DNA from: CAYQOX01 sp964419335
Lineage (GTDB): Bacteria > Hinthialibacterota > Hinthialibacteria > Hinthialibacterales > Hinthialibacteraceae
Assembly: GCA_964419335.1 (NCBI GenBank)
Contig: CAYQOX010000007.1
Span: forward strand, 1 to 64,000
Direction of reading: 5' to 3'
DNA length: 64,000 nucleotides
The notes below the pieces were generated by a model that saw only the letters and a list, made by a program, of their open reading frames with translations, was not told the origin of the DNA and made no database searches. Every line of letters begins with the position of its first letter. Position 1 is the stretch's first letter. The position numbers were made by a program, and so were the translations under genes. Below are positions 33,991 through 41,023 of the stretch, piece after piece.

Positions 33991-35463
33991 TTGTTTAAAA
34001 TTTTCATCGTTGTCTTGTACTTCTTCGCTATGTTGATGGTCGGGTATCTGTGTATGCATCGAACCAAGACCGTGGGGGATTTCTTTTTAGGTGGAAGAAC
34101 GCTGGGAGCGTGGTTATCGGCGTTCGCTTATGGTGCGACTTATTTTTCCGCCGTATTGTTTATTGGTTATGCAGGGAAGCTGGGGTGGGGATTTGGTTTG
34201 CATACCATGTGGATTGTTCTAGGAAATGCTTTTGTGGGAGTTTTTCTTGCTTGGAAAGTCTTGGGAAGGCGTACCCGACGAATGACGGCGCGTTTAGATG
34301 CGATGACCATGCCTGAATTTTTGGCGGTGCGTTATGATTGTCCCACGATGAAAGTCATAGCCGCCTTGATTGTGTTTATCTTTTTAGTTCCCTATTCGGC
34401 CTCGGTGTATATGGGGCTGAGTTATTTGTTTGAAGTGAATATGAACATCCCTTATGAATATGCGTTAACCTTCATGGCTGTTTTGACCGGGTTGTATTTG
34501 ATTATGGGGGGATATTTAGCCCTTGCGATCACGGATTTAATCCAAGGAATCGTTGTGTTGTTCGGGGTGGTGGTTATGGTTTATTTCTTGGTAGGCGAGC
34601 AAGGAGGATTTATTGAAGCGACGCGCTCATTGATGAATCCCGATTTCGCTCCCGGGCTTCAAACCGAAGGGGGAATCCCCGGATGGATCACTTTGATATC
34701 CCTAGTGCTGATTACAAGTATAGGCCCATGGGGCTTGCCGCAGATGGTGCAAAAGTTTTATTCCATCAAGAACGAAGAAACCATAAATCGAGCGGCGCTC
34801 TTGTGTACTTTTTTTGCCTTAATTATGGCGTTTGGAGCCTATTATACGGGAGCGTTGACGCATTTGTTTTATGAGGTCCCCCCCGGCGAAGTGGATCAAT
34901 TGATTCCTTATCTATTGACGGAAAAAACGCCGGAAGTGGTTTCGATTATCATATTGCTTTTGGTTATTTCGGCTTCCATGTCAAGTTTGTCCTCGCTGGT
35001 CTTGGTATCCAGTTCAGCCATCGCGATGGACTTATATGGAGGCTGGTTTTCGCAGGATAGTTCACGGAAGTTGATTGTGGTGTTAATGCGGGTGTTTTGC
35101 GGGGTCTTTGTGCTCGCCTCCTTGTATATTGCTTTGGTGCAGCCTACGGTTATCGTGAATCTGATGGTGATTTCATGGGGCGCTTTGGCTGGGGCGTTTA
35201 TTGGACCTTATCTTTACGGGCTGTATTGGAAGCGTACCACCAAAGCAGCCGCATTAACCGGCATGATTGTGGGGGTTGGTTTGGCCGTATCTCTTTATCT
35301 TCTTCTTGGTGCTCAAGGGATTCCCTTGGCAGGGGCCATTGCAATCCTGGTGCCTCTTGCTGTTATTCCTCTGGTCAGTATAGTGACGAAGCCCTTTGAG
35401 GAAGAGCATGTAGAAAAGATTTTTGGTGGAGAAACACTCAATCCAAGAGTTGAAGGGAAATAA
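33991..35463 (+). CDS. Sodium:solute symporter (SSS family)
   Basis: Polytopic inner-membrane transporter of 490 residues with about 13 helices. Family marks: 'FFLGGRTLGAWLSAFAYGATYFSA' near residues 30-52 (ligand and Na+ region), 'MTMPEFLAVRYD', 'GGYLALAITDLIQGIVV' and 'SASMSSLSSLVLVSSSAIAMDL' (Na2-site serines). The start is TTG, chosen because AGGAGG lies 8 nt upstream and the family N-terminus begins there. The rare start codon may limit expression. SSS proteins import sugars, amino acids, proline, pantothenate or sialic acid with Na+. The substrate here is not determinable. Confidence 0.9.
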   Translation: MFKIFIVVLYFFAMLMVGYLCMHRTKTVGDFFLGGRTLGAWLSAFAYGATYFSAVLFIGYAGKLGWGFGLHTMWIVLGNAFVGVFLAWKVLGRRTRRMTARLDAMTMPEFLAVRYDCPTMKVIAALIVFIFLVPYSASVYMGLSYLFEVNMNIPYEYALTFMAVLTGLYLIMGGYLALAITDLIQGIVVLFGVVVMVYFLVGEQGGFIEATRSLMNPDFAPGLQTEGGIPGWITLISLVLITSIGPWGLPQMVQKFYSIKNEETINRAALLCTFFALIMAFGAYYTGALTHLFYEVPPGEVDQLIPYLLTEKTPEVVSIIILLLVISASMSSLSSLVLVSSSAIAMDLYGGWFSQDSSRKLIVVLMRVFCGVFVLASLYIALVQPTVIVNLMVISWGALAGAFIGPYLYGLYWKRTTKAAALTGMIVGVGLAVSLYLLLGAQGIPLAGAIAILVPLAVIPLVSIVTKPFEEEHVEKIFGGETLNPRVEGK

Positions 35464-35680
35464 TGCGAGAGAAATTTCGCTTTTGTCTTTACGTCTCCTA
35501 TGAAAATATAGACAATCAAGTGAAAGTATGTTGTAGATTCTTTTGTTGAACCTACTTGTCTGTAATTATGGAAGAGGTCTGATTTTTTATTTAAGAATTT
35601 TCATGTGATGCTGAGATCGGTTTATTGCTCTTGCTTCCTCTCGCCTCGGGGGTGTGTTGCTTCGATGGAGTCGTCAAATA

Positions 35681-36340
35681 ATGGAAGAAAAGAAACCAAT
35701 TCGGGTCATGATCGTCGATGATCATCCGTTGGTTCGTGTTGGCTTAACACGAACGATCGAGAATGAACCCGATATGTGTGTTTGCGGCGAAGCCGAAAGT
35801 GTTTCTCAAGCATTGAAAGAAATCGAGAGTACTCAACCGAATTTTGTGGTCGTGGATTTATCCCTGGACGAGAGTGATGGAGTGGATTTGATTCGAATAT
35901 TAAATGAGGGAAAAGTGATAACCCCAGTTCTGGTCGTTTCTATGCACGAGGAACCCTATTACATCGAAAAAGCCTTTAAGGCGGGGGCTCGGGGCTATTT
36001 GCTTAAACGAGAATCGATCAAGAATATCACAAATGCAATTCGTACTATTTTAAGCGGTGGGATCTACGCGAGTGAAACGGTTTCTTCTAAATTTCTTCAG
36101 ACTTTTTCGTTTGATTATCAAGCAAACAAATGGTCTCCTCAAGATCTATTAGGGCGGAGAGAACTTGAAGTCTTTGAAATGTTAGGTGCTGGTTTACAAA
36201 AGAAGGATATCGCTGTGAAGTTGAATATCAGTACGAAAACAGTTGAAACTCATATTGAGCGTATCAAGAAAAAATTGAAATTAGATTCGGGCTTAAAACT
36301 TATTCATTACGCTATTCGGTACAACATAAAATCAAAATAA
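35681..36340 (+). CDS. NarL/LuxR-type response regulator
   Basis: DNA-binding regulator of about 219 residues. The receiver has 'VMIVDDHPLVRVGLTR' (acidic pair), phospho-acceptor Asp in 'FVVVDLSLDESDG', Ser in 'VVSMHEEP' and Lys in 'GYLLKRES', all intact. The LuxR helix-turn-helix is 'LGRRELEVFEMLGAGLQKKDIAVKLNISTKTVETHIERI'. ATG 35681 follows GGAG by about 10 nt. It is clearly paralogous to 48426-49160 but retains the complete acidic pocket. No histidine kinase gene is adjacent. Confidence 0.92.
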   Translation: MEEKKPIRVMIVDDHPLVRVGLTRTIENEPDMCVCGEAESVSQALKEIESTQPNFVVVDLSLDESDGVDLIRILNEGKVITPVLVVSMHEEPYYIEKAFKAGARGYLLKRESIKNITNAIRTILSGGIYASETVSSKFLQTFSFDYQANKWSPQDLLGRRELEVFEMLGAGLQKKDIAVKLNISTKTVETHIERIKKKLKLDSGLKLIHYAIRYNIKSK

Positions 36341-36366
36341 CTTTCATAGGACCTGGTAGAAGCAAG

Positions 36367-36396
36367 GAGGTCCAAGGGGAAAGCCTCTTGGACCTC
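36367..36396. terminator. Bidirectional terminator hairpin
   Basis: GAGGTCCAAG (36367-36376) pairs perfectly with CTTGGACCTC (36387-36396) between the plus-strand regulator and minus-strand hflC. GTTT follows on the plus strand. Confidence 0.75.
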
Positions 36397-36409
36397 GTTT
36401 ATAGGATAA

Positions 36410-37525
36410 TTAATTATTGATTGAGGGGACCGGTTGTTGATCAGGTACAGATTGTTTTGAAGGGATAGGTTTGTCAAGGATTTGGAGAAGTTCGTTGTGA
36501 GTATCAAGAATCAGTTGGGTTTGGGAGGTCAAGGATTCTTCCAAGGCTTCCAAAGAGCGAACGAACTGGAAAAATTCCGGTTCGTCTTCAAACCCACTCA
36601 CTTTTTGTGATTCGGCCCCCGTGACTTCTTTGATAAACCCTTTGGCATACATGCGGGCGGCTTCGGCATCCGCGGATCCGCGGATGATTTGGGCATCACG
36701 TTCGGCTTCGGCAATGAGGGTTTTTACTTGTCGGTCGGTTTCTGCCCGAATATATTCTGAATCGCGTTTTCCTTCTTCTATATATTTTGTGGCGATACGT
36801 TCCCGTTCGGCGGTCATATTCTCGTAGACGGCTTTTAGGTTTCCTTCTGGCAAGTCAGCCCGCTTGATTCGAACGTCAAGAATTTGAATGCCATAGTCGT
36901 CTGCCGCTTCGCGGCATAATTCGGTTACTTTTTCCATAATCTTCACTCGGCCATGTTCAATGGAATAAAGTTTTTGTTGTGGGATCATACTTTGTGTATC
37001 TTCGAGTATGTTGTTGGTACTTCGAATAATTTCGATGAAATCATACTCGCCAAGTTGACCACGTATAACGGAATAGATGATGTCATCCAGCTGAGATTGG
37101 GCTAATTTCTCTGATTGCAGGCGGATTCGAAACTGCAACGGATTGGCAATACGCCAGCGGGCGAAATTATCGATAACGATTCGTTTTTTATCCCGGGTGG
37201 TAATGGAGGCCACGTCAGAATCGTAGAGCAGAATACGGTCATCGAAGTATTCCACGTTCTCGATGAATGGAATTTTGAAATAGAGTCCCGCTCCGAAATC
37301 AAGCGATACGGTATTTTGATTTTCTTCGTTGTATTGTTCGATTTCTTTGCGAACCTGTTCTTTATCAGTAAAACTTGATTCTCCTGCGATCACCCGGGAG
37401 GGACGTCCAAATTTTGTAACGATGGCATGTTCTACCTCGTTGACAATGAAGGCAGAGGACACGAGTACGACCAATGCGATGAATGCGATAATACCCACGA
37501 GAATAAGTGTGGCTTGTTTTTTCAT
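36410..37525 (-). CDS. hflC: HflC, SPFH-domain regulator of FtsH protease
   Basis: Membrane-anchored prohibitin-like protein of 371 residues. One N-terminal helix (about 7-28) is followed by the SPFH/Band-7 domain ('VNEVEHAIVTKFGRPSRVIAGES', 'DKKRIVIDNFARWRIANPLQF', 'LGEYDFIEIIRS', 'IQILDVRIKRADLPEGN') and a long coiled coil ('ERIATKYIEEGKRDSEYIRAE', 'AEAARMYAKGF'). HflK and HflC build a large cage around FtsH and modulate membrane protein turnover. A central insertion (about 50-75, Glu/Gln-rich) is longer than in E. coli. AGGAGG precedes the ATG. It is encoded 1 bp after hflK, implying coupled translation. Confidence 0.93.
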   Translation of the reverse strand: MKKQATLILVGIIAFIALVVLVSSAFIVNEVEHAIVTKFGRPSRVIAGESSFTDKEQVRKEIEQYNEENQNTVSLDFGAGLYFKIPFIENVEYFDDRILLYDSDVASITTRDKKRIVIDNFARWRIANPLQFRIRLQSEKLAQSQLDDIIYSVIRGQLGEYDFIEIIRSTNNILEDTQSMIPQQKLYSIEHGRVKIMEKVTELCREAADDYGIQILDVRIKRADLPEGNLKAVYENMTAERERIATKYIEEGKRDSEYIRAETDRQVKTLIAEAERDAQIIRGSADAEAARMYAKGFIKEVTGAESQKVSGFEDEPEFFQFVRSLEALEESLTSQTQLILDTHNELLQILDKPIPSKQSVPDQQPVPSINN

Positions 37526-37526
37526 C

Positions 37527-38567
37527 TTATCTCACCTCCTTGTCTGAAGATGGGGAAGATTGGAACATAGAACCAAATCCTTGAGGTGAAATATTCATAA
37601 ATTTCAATACTCCTTCGTCTTGCTGTCCGCTAATAATCACTTTAGGGTTATTGGCAAGCACTTTTTCCAATGTTTCCAAATACAAGCGTGTACGGGTCAC
37701 CTCAGGTGCGTTTTTGTATTCTTCCAAGATTTGAGAAAAACGCTCTACAGAACCTTGAGATCTATTAACCCGTTCTGCGCGATAGGCTTCAGCTTTCTCG
37801 ATGATTTGCCGTGCTTCTCCTTCGGCTTTGGGGATTTCGCTGTTTCGGTAGCCCTGGGCTTCATTAATGAAGCGGGATTGATCTTCGCGTGCGCTGGTTA
37901 CAGCAAGAAACGCAGGTTCTACGGGTTCGGGAGCATGGGTGTCTTGCAATTGAACTTTTAGAATAACGACTCCCATCTCGTAATGATCGCAGATTGCTTG
38001 CACTTCCTGGAGTATTTCATTTTCAATTTCTACTCGACCCCATGTTAACGCGGCATCGATGGCATAGTCACCAATTACCTGCCGTTCCACCGCTTCGATG
38101 ATACCTTTCAGGGTATTATCCACATCGTAAACATTGAACGAATATTTGATAGGATCCGAAATGCGATACTGCACGATGATTTCTGAGATAAGAACATTTT
38201 CATCGCCGGTCAGCATCTGAGCTTCTTCGTTTACATGACGATAGCTCGCGGGAGGGCCGGTATCGATGGTACGAAAGCCTACTTCAATCCGTTTAACCTT
38301 CTCTACAGGTTGAATGATGACCGTCTCGATAGGGCGGGGAAGCCGTAAATGAATTCCAGGATTCGCGAGGCGATTGTATTTCCCTAATCGGAGTACAATC
38401 CCCACTTCATCGGTTTTTACCGTAAACCACGGCTTAAAGAGAAACAACAATAGGAGTAGGAAAAGAAAGATCGAGCCAATCACCACAAGACGTAGTTGCT
38501 GTACGGGCAGTTTATTCTTGGGCGACCGGCCGGTATCCACAGACAATTCCTCGAACCAATCAGCCAT
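37527..38567 (-). CDS. hflK: HflK, SPFH-domain partner of HflC
   Basis: Partner of HflC, 346 residues. The N-terminus 'ADWFEELSVDTGRSP' precedes one membrane helix (about 27-46). The Band-7 domain includes 'TDEVGIVLRLGKYNRLANPGIHLRLP' and 'RTIDTGPPASYRHVNEEAQMLTGDENVL', characteristic of HflK. The C-terminal helical part carries 'INEAQGYRNSEIPKAEGEARQII'. It lacks the long Gly-rich N-terminal extension of proteobacterial HflK. AAGGAG lies 7 nt before the ATG. It is the first gene of the minus-strand hflK-hflC operon, whose upstream side adjoins the rearranged repeat region. Confidence 0.93.
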   Translation of the reverse strand: MADWFEELSVDTGRSPKNKLPVQQLRLVVIGSIFLFLLLLLFLFKPWFTVKTDEVGIVLRLGKYNRLANPGIHLRLPRPIETVIIQPVEKVKRIEVGFRTIDTGPPASYRHVNEEAQMLTGDENVLISEIIVQYRISDPIKYSFNVYDVDNTLKGIIEAVERQVIGDYAIDAALTWGRVEIENEILQEVQAICDHYEMGVVILKVQLQDTHAPEPVEPAFLAVTSAREDQSRFINEAQGYRNSEIPKAEGEARQIIEKAEAYRAERVNRSQGSVERFSQILEEYKNAPEVTRTRLYLETLEKVLANNPKVIISGQQDEGVLKFMNISPQGFGSMFQSSPSSDKEVR

Positions 38568-38657
38568 AATACATCTCCTTCATCGTTTAGATAGTTTCTA
38601 ACGAGTATTTGCCTATACGGTACTCATTTCTCTCTATGAAATAAATGGGTAATACGC

Positions 38658-38768
38658 TTAAAATTAGAAATTCCAAAAGCAGGTTCCTTGGTATTTTTTT
38701 GAATTTTTTATAAAATCTTAACATAACGTGGTTTTAATGAATCTTTAAGCAATAAATAAAAATAATGA
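38658..38768 (+). repeat. 111-bp direct repeat, left copy
   Basis: Identical by eye to 40899-41009 over all 111 bases, offset 2241 bp. It contains the same candidate promoter (TTGAAT at 38699, CATAAC at 38722). The right copy is the leader of the PQQ-like gene; here no gene follows. This indicates a duplication or insertion that split or copied the leader. Confidence 0.9.
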
Positions 38769-39223
38769 GGATCATCACGAAAGAGATTACTTTTTTTTGG
38801 GGAAAAATGCCTTGGGGATATGTTACGCTTGTCTCCGGGCGGCCTTAAGGACTGCTTGCTCCGAAAGCCGCTTTACATTCAGCGTTTTGCTTCGATTCAC
38901 TAGGATTGTAAAAGTCATAGTGTCTCGCTATCGAATCATGTTTTTAATGACTGTCCGGTAAAAAAGGCTTGCAATGTGGCGCAGGATTCCAGCCTTGCAA
39001 CAATATGCTGTGCAGGCAAGATGTCTGCTCTACAACATGTAACGATACCGAATGCACGATTGAACTTTTTGGTGGAACGTCATATATGCGATTCTGAAAG
39101 CGTTCAAAACACTAGCTTAATCGGAACTTTATTATGAAAAATTCTAAATGCCTTAACGGTGGAGCATCAACCAACGGGCGAACCACACTGGTTGGCTAAC
39201 GCATCTCCCTCGCCACCAAATCA
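38769..39223. other. Non-coding part of inserted block with dispersed repeat copy B
   Basis: No gene is visible. It holds a dispersed-repeat relative at 38891-38940. At about 38968-39042 there are palindromic GC-rich words (GGCGCAGGATTCCAGCCTTGC, GCAGGCAAGATGTCTGC) of a kind that recurs in intergenic repeats of related genomes. Base composition is less AT-skewed than the adjoining spacer. Confidence 0.4.
38891..38940. repeat. Dispersed repeat, copy B (partial)
   Basis: The 50 bases from TTCGATTCACTAGGATTG to TATCGAATCATG match 59420-59468 with about seven differences including one gap. The match ends soon after; copies A and C share a further 3' part that is missing here. Confidence 0.65.
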
Positions 39224-39883
39224 TCAATACAGCGGCCAGTGCGTCACGCCTGTTTCATCATCCGGTGGGGGCACAGTTGTGTCCGTCTCCGGCTCAAGAT
39301 CAATCGTGTTACTTATGCCTATTTTTGTATACGTCGTTGTTACTCTCCGAGAAAAAAACATCACCTCTTCCGTCATGGGGATATTATGTTGCGACCGCTC
39401 CCCCTGGATGAAAATATTCTTTTTTATTTTTGATACATAGCATGGATCAAATTTTTTGGTCATTACCAGTTCCAATTCCTCATTATCAGGGTTTAGTTGA
39501 TAAAATGAGACGGTAACGATGAGTCGACCATATCCGTCATGAAGACAGGATTCAAGTAATGGGGTGGTTTTGTCAATGTACTTGAGCAATGTGAATGGTT
39601 TCCAATAAAATATACCAACCGTAATCGCCTTATTTGTGGGGTCAAAGCTATAATCGCGCCACATTTCATCGCTAAACCCCAATACAGTGATTTCGTCCTT
39701 GTGGGTTTCATTGGCAAAGTGTCCAATCGATTCCTCACTGCTTGCCCCTTCTGAAATCATTCCATGCGAGCCACCAGTAATTTCTGCATAGATGAATATC
39801 TTCTGATCAGGACTCTCCTGTGCTAGAGCCCCTACCGCTGCCACGCTGATTATTACTGATATAAGTAAAAAAGTTCTTAACAT
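39224..39883 (-). CDS. Sec-exported Hcp1-like (T6SS tube family) protein, paralogue 1
   Basis: A 219-residue protein with a signal peptide (about 1-21, cleavage after ALA). The mature part reads like the Hcp (hemolysin-coregulated protein) beta-barrel family: an opening 'KIFIYAEITGGSHGMISEG', the 'HKDEITVLGFSDEMW' strand, 'PFTLLKYIDKTTPLLESCLHDG' (typical Hcp segment before the helix) and 'ELELVMTKKFDPCYVSKI'. No T6SS sheath, baseplate or ClpV gene is nearby. Sec-exported Hcp-like proteins of unknown role occur in many bacteria without T6SS. The C-terminal about 60 residues differ from paralogue 2, including a Pro/Asp-rich extension. Ribosome site AGGAAA is weak to moderate. The identification is by pattern only. 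Confidence 0.7.
   Translation of the reverse strand: MLRTFLLISVIISVAAVGALAQESPDQKIFIYAEITGGSHGMISEGASSEESIGHFANETHKDEITVLGFSDEMWRDYSFDPTNKAITVGIFYWKPFTLLKYIDKTTPLLESCLHDGYGRLIVTVSFYQLNPDNEELELVMTKKFDPCYVSKIKKNIFIQGERSQHNIPMTEEVMFFSRRVTTTYTKIGISNTIDLEPETDTTVPPPDDETGVTHWPLY
39412..39806 (-). repeat. 395-nt identical patch shared by the two Hcp1-like genes (copy 1)
   Basis: By eye every base matches 40315-40709. Four mismatches lie between 39807 and the start codon. Sequence on the downstream side (39300-39411) drops to roughly 85% identity. Confidence 0.85.
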
Positions 39884-40183
39884 GATGATTTTCCTCAGAA
39901 TTCATATTGTGCTGTATAAGATGAGAGAATCCGAAAACGATTTTTTTAACCTATCAAACCTTGGTGATAAGATGGCGCATATTATGCTTAGGGGAGGGTA
40001 TCGGCGGGGCCATTCATTTTAATATCCCTGCCTTTATTAACCTTGAACCCTTTTTTAAAAAACTGTATGACAAAAACGCTTACGGTTCTTTAAAATGATG
40101 ACTCAACTTAATTATCTGGCAAAAACGAGCCACACATTCCCAAGCAAACCACAGAGCCAATCACCGAATTGGTTTGAAGGTTT
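39884..40183. other. Spacer between the two Hcp1-like genes
   Basis: No gene is supported. The 90 bases next to paralogue 1 weakly resemble the sequence upstream of paralogue 2 (shared 'TCAAACCTT' and 'TGTGATGTGAAATAAG'-like words), consistent with an old tandem duplication whose flanks have diverged. Confidence 0.4.
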
Positions 40184-40786
40184 TTAACGCCCCGGATCAA
40201 GATCAATTGTGTTACTTATGCCTGTTTTTGAATGCGTCGTTGTTACTCTCCGAGAAAAAAACATTACCTCTTCCGTCACGGGGATATCTTGGAATGTTCG
40301 CTCCTCAGGGTTGGAAATATTCTTTTTTATTTTTGATACATAGCATGGATCAAATTTTTTGGTCATTACCAGTTCCAATTCCTCATTATCAGGGTTTAGT
40401 TGATAAAATGAGACGGTAACGATGAGTCGACCATATCCGTCATGAAGACAGGATTCAAGTAATGGGGTGGTTTTGTCAATGTACTTGAGCAATGTGAATG
40501 GTTTCCAATAAAATATACCAACCGTAATCGCCTTATTTGTGGGGTCAAAGCTATAATCGCGCCACATTTCATCGCTAAACCCCAATACAGTGATTTCGTC
40601 CTTGTGGGTTTCATTGGCAAAGTGTCCAATCGATTCCTCACTGCTTGCCCCTTCTGAAATCATTCCATGCGAGCCACCAGTAATTTCTGCATAGATGAAT
40701 ATCTTCTGGTCAGGACTCTCCTGTGCTAGAGCCCCTGCCGCCGCCACGCTGATTATTACTGATGTAAGTAAAAAAGTTCTTAACAT
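40184..40786 (-). CDS. Sec-exported Hcp1-like (T6SS tube family) protein, paralogue 2
   Basis: A 200-residue protein, same architecture as its neighbour: signal peptide (about 1-21), Hcp-like beta-barrel core, and a shorter C-terminus ending 'NTIDLDPGR'. Residues about 25-157 are identical to paralogue 1; the signal peptide differs at two residues. The next dozen residues ('SNPEERTFQDIP' against 'FIQGERSQHNIP') are strongly divergent, then similarity resumes. Upstream DNA diverges immediately before the ribosome site. The pattern points to recent gene conversion limited to the core. Function unknown; possibly a secreted, ring-forming or surface protein. Confidence 0.7.
   Translation of the reverse strand: MLRTFLLTSVIISVAAAGALAQESPDQKIFIYAEITGGSHGMISEGASSEESIGHFANETHKDEITVLGFSDEMWRDYSFDPTNKAITVGIFYWKPFTLLKYIDKTTPLLESCLHDGYGRLIVTVSFYQLNPDNEELELVMTKKFDPCYVSKIKKNISNPEERTFQDIPVTEEVMFFSRRVTTTHSKTGISNTIDLDPGR
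40315..40709 (-). repeat. 395-nt identical patch shared by the two Hcp1-like genes (copy 2)
   Basis: Partner of 39412-39806, offset 903 bp. The sharp edges inside the coding sequence suggest gene conversion rather than a whole-gene recent duplication. Confidence 0.85.
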
Positions 40787-40898
40787 GATGATCTTCCTTT
40801 ACAATTATACTGTGATGTGAAATAAGTAACATTTAAAAAGGTTTTTTTTATTTGTCAAACCTTATTAGATAGTCTGTGTTATGACACAGGAAATTTGT

Positions 40899-41009
40899 TT
40901 AAAATTAGAAATTCCAAAAGCAGGTTCCTTGGTATTTTTTTGAATTTTTTATAAAATCTTAACATAACGTGGTTTTAATGAATCTTTAAGCAATAAATAA
41001 AAATAATGA
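40899..41009 (+). repeat. 111-bp direct repeat, right copy (leader of PQQ-like gene)
   Basis: Identical to 38658-38768. It ends 14 nt before the ATG at 41024 and just before that gene's ribosome site. Together the copies bracket 2130 bp of unique sequence with the two Hcp1-like genes. Confidence 0.9.
40940..40968 (+). promoter_or_regulatory. Candidate promoter of the PQQ-like gene
   Basis: TTGAAT (40940-40945), 17-nt spacer, CATAAC (40963-40968), 55 nt before the ATG. It lies within the 111-bp repeat, so a second copy at 38699-38727 reads into the inserted block. Confidence 0.4.
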
Positions 41010-41023
41010 ATAAGGTGGTTACA

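Noticed and set aside
28205..40786. Linking hydroxylamine reductase Hcp (28205) with the Hcp1-like pair (39-41 kb)
   Set aside because: The shared name is coincidental; the folds and functions are unrelated.
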